Source: Halostella litorea
Lineage (GTDB): Archaea > Halobacteriota > Halobacteria > Halobacteriales > Natronoarchaeaceae
Assembly: GCF_004785955.1 (NCBI RefSeq)
Contig: NZ_SJER01000001.1
Location: 868,001 to 932,000, forward strand
Reading direction: 5' to 3'
Length of the DNA: 64,000 nucleotides
A program made the position numbers and the translations under genes. The notes under the pieces were generated by a model. That model made no database searches and had not been told where the DNA came from. It saw nothing but the letters and a program-made list of their open reading frames with translations. Shown here one piece after another: positions 60,933 through 64,000 of the stretch (position 1 is its first letter; every line of letters starts with the position of its first letter).

Positions 60933-62882
60933 TCAGGCCAGGAAGTCCGCGTCGGTGCGCTTCTCGTCGCGCTCGGACCGCAGGTGGTCGCGGAACTCGT
61001 CGATCCCGACGTCGTACTCCTGGCGCTCCTCGCGGTCGCGCACGGAGATGTTCCCGTCCTCTTCCTCGTCGCCGCCGACGATGATCATGTAGGGGACGCG
61101 GTCGTCGTGGGCCGCTCGGATCTTGCGCTCGATGGTGCCGTCGCGGTCGTCGACCTCGACGCGGAACCCGTCGAACTCGTTTTTGACGCGGTGGGCGTAG
61201 CCGAGGTTATCGTCGCTGATCGGCAGGACCCGCACCTGCTCGGGCGCGAGCCACAGCGGGAAGTTGCCCGCGAAGTGCTCGATGAGCACCATGAAGAAGC
61301 GCTCGTAGCTGCCGTACAGCGCGCGGTGGATCATCACCGGCTTGTGGGCCTCGTTGTCCTCGCCGGTGTAGCTCAGGTCGAGCCGCTCGGGCATGTTGAA
61401 GTCGAGCTGGACCGTGGGGCCGTCCCACCGTCGGCCGATGGCGTCCTCGAACGCGAAGTCGATCTTCGGGCCGTAGAACGCGCCGTCGCCCTCCTCGACG
61501 TCGTAGTCGAAGTTCCGCGATTCGAGGACCGACTCCAGCTGAGACTCGGCCCGTTCCCAGATCTCGTCGGAGCCGACGCTCTTCTCGGGGCGGGTGGCGA
61601 GCGCGACCTCGTAATCGAGGTCGAACGTCGAGAGCACCTCGTCGATCATGTCCATGGTCTGCTCTACCTCCCGTTCGATCTGGTCGGGGCGGACGAACAG
61701 GTGCCCGTCGTCGATGGTGAAGGCCCAGACCCGCGAGAGACCCGAGAGTTCGCCGCGCTGTTCCTTGCGGTACACCTTCCCGTTCTCGGCGTAGCGCATC
61801 GGCAGGTCGCGGTAGGACCAGGAGCTGTCGTCGAAGATCGTCGCGTGGCCCGGGCAGTTCATCGGCTTGAGCCCGAACTCGTCGTCCCCGACGTCGAAGA
61901 CGAACATGTCGTCACGGTAGTTCTCGTAGTGGCCGCTCTCCTTCCAGAGGTCGGTCTTGAACACGTGGGGCGTCTCGACGTACTCGTAGCCGGCATCGAG
62001 GTTGAGCGACTCGACGAACGACTCCAGTTCGCGGAGGATCGTCTTCCCGGCCGGGTGGTACAGCGGGAGCCCCGGGCCGGTGACGTCCTGGATCGAGAAC
62101 AGGTCCATCTCGCGGCCGATCTTCCGGTGGTCGCGGCGCTCGGCCTCGCGGCGGCGCTCCTTGAACTCCTCCAGCCCCTCCTCGGTCTCGAAGGCGGTGC
62201 CGTAGATGCGGGTCTGCATCGGGTTCTCCTCGTCGCCGCGCCAGTAGGCGGCCGCGATCTCCAGCAGGTCGACCGCGCCGATCTCGCCGGTGGAGTCGAC
62301 GTGGGGCCCCTTACAGAGGTCCTCCCACTCGCCCTGGCTGTAGAACGAGACGGTCTCGCCCTCCTCGGCGAGTTCCTCCAGCAGTTCGAGCTTGTACGGC
62401 TGGCCCTCCAGGCGCTCGCGGGCCTCGTCGACCGACACCTCCTCGTACTCGACGTCGTAGTCGGCCGCGATGATCTCCTCCATCTCCGCGAGGATGTCGT
62501 CGAGGTCCTCCTCGTCGACGTCCAGGCCGTCGAAATCGTAGTAGTAGCCGTCGTCGGTCGGCGGCCCGATGGCGAGGTCGACGTCGTCGTAGAGGCGCTG
62601 GACGGCCTGCGCGAGGCAGTGCGAGGCGGTGTGGCGCAGGACGCGCACGTACTCGTCGCTGTCGGCGGTGACGATCTCGATCGCCGCGCCGTCCTCGTGG
62701 ATCGGCACCTCCTTGCCGACGAGTTCGCCGTCGATCCGGCCGCCGACGGTGTCGCGGCCCAGCCCCGGGCCGATCTCGAACGCGACGTCCTCGACGGTCG
62801 CGCCCCGGTCGACTTCGAGTTCGGAGCCGTCCGGTAGTACCACTGCGATCCTGTCTCCCTGTGAGTCTGGTTCCTGTGACAT
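60933..62882 (-). CDS. thrS: threonyl-tRNA synthetase (bacterial-type)
   Basis: 649 residues. N-terminal TGS-like domain ([31 protein letters not shown]), then an editing domain with [12 protein letters not shown] (HxxxH) and [15 protein letters not shown], catalytic class II core with [90 protein letters not shown], and C-terminal anticodon-binding [23 protein letters not shown]. This is the bacterial-type enzyme, not the archaeal form with a D-aminoacyl-deacylase-like editing domain. It is monocistronic, with nested inverted repeats in its upstream DNA. Confidence 0.96.
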   Translation of the reverse strand: MSQEPDSQGDRIAVVLPDGSELEVDRGATVEDVAFEIGPGLGRDTVGGRIDGELVGKEVPIHEDGAAIEIVTADSDEYVRVLRHTASHCLAQAVQRLYDDVDLAIGPPTDDGYYYDFDGLDVDEEDLDDILAEMEEIIAADYDVEYEEVSVDEARERLEGQPYKLELLEELAEEGETVSFYSQGEWEDLCKGPHVDSTGEIGAVDLLEIAAAYWRGDEENPMQTRIYGTAFETEEGLEEFKERRREAERRDHRKIGREMDLFSIQDVTGPGLPLYHPAGKTILRELESFVESLNLDAGYEYVETPHVFKTDLWKESGHYENYRDDMFVFDVGDDEFGLKPMNCPGHATIFDDSSWSYRDLPMRYAENGKVYRKEQRGELSGLSRVWAFTIDDGHLFVRPDQIEREVEQTMDMIDEVLSTFDLDYEVALATRPEKSVGSDEIWERAESQLESVLESRNFDYDVEEGDGAFYGPKIDFAFEDAIGRRWDGPTVQLDFNMPERLDLSYTGEDNEAHKPVMIHRALYGSYERFFMVLIEHFAGNFPLWLAPEQVRVLPISDDNLGYAHRVKNEFDGFRVEVDDRDGTIERKIRAAHDDRVPYMIIVGGDEEEDGNISVRDREERQEYDVGIDEFRDHLRSERDEKRTDADFLA

Positions 62883-62926
62883 GGTTACACCCCTGGCTGG
62901 TCGACGGACGCCAGCGAGAGAACGGA

Positions 62927-62983
62927 CAGGTGTCGGTGGTTGTTAGTTGCGGGCGAAGGCCCGACCTGTAAAGTGGACACCTG
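62927..62983. promoter_or_regulatory. nested inverted repeats in the thrS upstream region
   Basis: Outer arms CAGGTGTC (62927-62934) and GACACCTG (62976-62983) enclose an inner hairpin CGGGC-GAAG-GCCCG (62950-62963). They bracket a TATA-like TGTAAA at about 62968-62973 (TTTACA on the coding strand), 86-91 bases before the thrS ATG, so part of the symmetry lies over the promoter and part in the leader. It may be an operator or an RNA fold. The symmetry is seen, the role is inferred. Confidence 0.45.
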
Positions 62984-63151
62984 CCATCGTGGTCACCTCT
63001 TTGCGAGGGGAGTGAAAAAGCGTTGCGATGCCGCGGCCGGCCGCCGGCGGCGAGTCCCGGGGCATCGAACCGCCGAGCGGCCGCCACGGGCCGTCTTCAG
63101 GGCCTGAAACGGGGCGGCCGATTTATCAGGTCCGGCGGCGTACGTCCGGGT

Positions 63152-63340
63152 ATGTTCGGTCGCAGATCCACCCATCCGGTGCTTCAGGTCCTCGCGGCCG
63201 CCGCCTTCCTGATCGGCCTCGTCGGCTTCGCCGTCTTCGGCTGGCGGTTCAGCGGCGACAGCGGGCTCGTTCCGACGGCGCTGGGCGTCGGGTTCGCGGC
63301 GGTGGCGGTCGCGTGGACGCTGTACAGCCGGTTCGCCTAG
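63152..63340 (+). CDS. two-span membrane protein of unknown function
   Basis: 62 residues starting [20 protein letters not shown]. Spans at about 9-31 ([23 protein letters not shown]) and 41-58 ([20 protein letters not shown]). No function known. A TATA-like ATTTATC is present near 63120, about 27-32 bases upstream. The frame is open further upstream, but the ATG after the promoter is preferred. The stop overlaps the end of pyrE by 4 bases. Confidence 0.65.
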   Translation: MFGRRSTHPVLQVLAAAAFLIGLVGFAVFGWRFSGDSGLVPTALGVGFAAVAVAWTLYSRFA

Positions 63341-63861
63341 TCGCGGGCGGCGAGCAGTTCCTCGGCGGTGACCAGCGCCTCCAGTTCGACGCCGTGGTCC
63401 GCGAGGTTCTCCCGGCCGCCCTCCTCGCGGTCGACGACGACCAGCGCCCGGTTCACCGTCGCGCCGGCGTCCCGGAGCGCCTCGACGGCGTCGACAGCGC
63501 TCTGGCCGGTCGTGGCGATGTCCTCGATCACGACGACCTCCTCGCCCTCGTCGAGTCGCCCCTCGATGAGGTTCGCCGTGCCGTACTCCTTCTGCTGTTT
63601 CCGGGCGATGACGTAGGGGTTGCCGGCCTTCACCGCGGTCACGGCGACGAGCGGGACGCCGCCCAGCGCCACGCCGCCCAGTTTCGCGTCGCCGACGCGC
63701 TCGGCGAACGCCGCGGCGATCAGTTCGAGACAGCGCGGGTCCGTCTCGAAGAGGTACTTGTCGACGTAGTAGTCGCTCGTCCCGCCGTGGGACAGTTCGA
63801 ACTCCCCGAACTGCACCGCGTCGGCGGCCCGGAGCGCCTCGATGAGGTCCGCGTTTGCCAT
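63337..63861 (-). CDS. pyrE: orotate phosphoribosyltransferase
   Basis: 174 residues. Joins orotate with PRPP to make orotidine 5'-phosphate in UMP synthesis. [42 protein letters not shown] is the usual N-terminus, [67 protein letters not shown] contains the PRPP-binding motif [11 protein letters not shown]. The length is short, as in haloarchaea. It diverges from the 139-base end of the window, where no further feature is visible. pyrE is widely used as a marker gene in haloarchaeal genetics. Confidence 0.96.
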   Translation of the reverse strand: MANADLIEALRAADAVQFGEFELSHGGTSDYYVDKYLFETDPRCLELIAAAFAERVGDAKLGGVALGGVPLVAVTAVKAGNPYVIARKQQKEYGTANLIEGRLDEGEEVVVIEDIATTGQSAVDAVEALRDAGATVNRALVVVDREEGGRENLADHGVELEALVTAEELLAARD

Positions 63862-64000
63862 AGGCGTTAGCGGGCGACGGCGGGGCTTAAGCGCCGTGGA
63901 ACGCGGTCGGGTGCCGGTAGCACGATGCGACTGAACAGATCATGGGCCGCGAGCGCGGGGTGAGCGATGCGAGGCGGCGAAGCCGCCGCGGCACGCGAAC

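Noticed and set aside
63862-64000. Right-edge sequence with GGCGGCGAAGCCGCC palindrome
   Set aside because: A GC-rich chance hairpin in the promoter side of pyrE; too little sequence before the edge to judge.

Overview
The window is a 64-kb piece of chromosome from a haloarchaeon (class Halobacteria). The signs are very high GC with AT-rich tracts only at promoters, an acidic proteome rich in Asp and Glu, TATA-like boxes about 25-30 nt before many start codons (leaderless transcription), archaeal core genes (S19e, L40e, thermosome, class I LysRS, TiaS, Trm1, Tsr3, archaeal UMP kinase, GfcR), Tat signals, a PGF-CTERM surface-anchoring tail and several small families known only from haloarchaea. 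The genus cannot be read from the sequence. Almost all of it is dense core or housekeeping sequence. I see no IS element, prophage, CRISPR array, toxin-antitoxin pair or defence island. 

Layout. 1-8.7 kb: the N-terminal part of a HemQ-like heme protein, a PadR regulator, a PDZ-containing site-2 protease, overlapping lysS and pyrH, an Asp-rich surface protein and a MobB-MoaE fusion. 8.7-15 kb: a second site-2 protease, thiL, a flippase-like membrane protein, rps19e, an ABC ATPase without a permease, and a cation/proton antiporter with an RCK domain. 15-25 kb: two tandem acyl-CoA ligases, two MBL hydrolases, a Tat/PGF-CTERM cupredoxin, serS, tsr3, rpl40e and small proteins. 25-33 kb: DUF99, family-4 uracil-DNA glycosylase, HAD hydrolase, hisH, SOUL protein, SWIM protein, trm1, a YihY-type fusion protein and a PAP2 phosphatase. 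33-46.5 kb: divergent glnA and lrp, a shortened GNAT, a thermosome subunit, an SRAP protein, tRNA-Ser, RidA next to threonine ammonia-lyase, citrate synthase, a duplicated PhoU-TrkA_C protein and a coupled deacylase/PLP-enzyme pair. 46.5-55.5 kb: phnDCE, an inositol-monophosphatase-family enzyme, tiaS with a tandem repeat at its 3' end, an HTH regulator, and USP-PiT-USP. 55.5-64 kb: a glutaredoxin-like protein, an AzgA-type purine permease, a short Hel308-like helicase, gfcR, thrS and pyrE.

Functional links that can be read: pyrH and pyrE in pyrimidine synthesis; four translation/tRNA clusters (lysS, serS, thrS, and the RNA modifiers trm1, tiaS and tsr3); RidA beside the enzyme whose 2-aminoacrylate/enamine products it clears; Lrp facing glnA; and phosphorus uptake by both PhnDCE and PiT. 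The most unusual non-coding features are a 148-bp tandem repeat derived from the end of tiaS, two dispersed 70-72-nt stem-loop elements that share termini but have differing, still-paired interiors, and a long GC-rich inverted repeat upstream of trm1. None of these amounts to a clear new biological system. They are structure worth checking.
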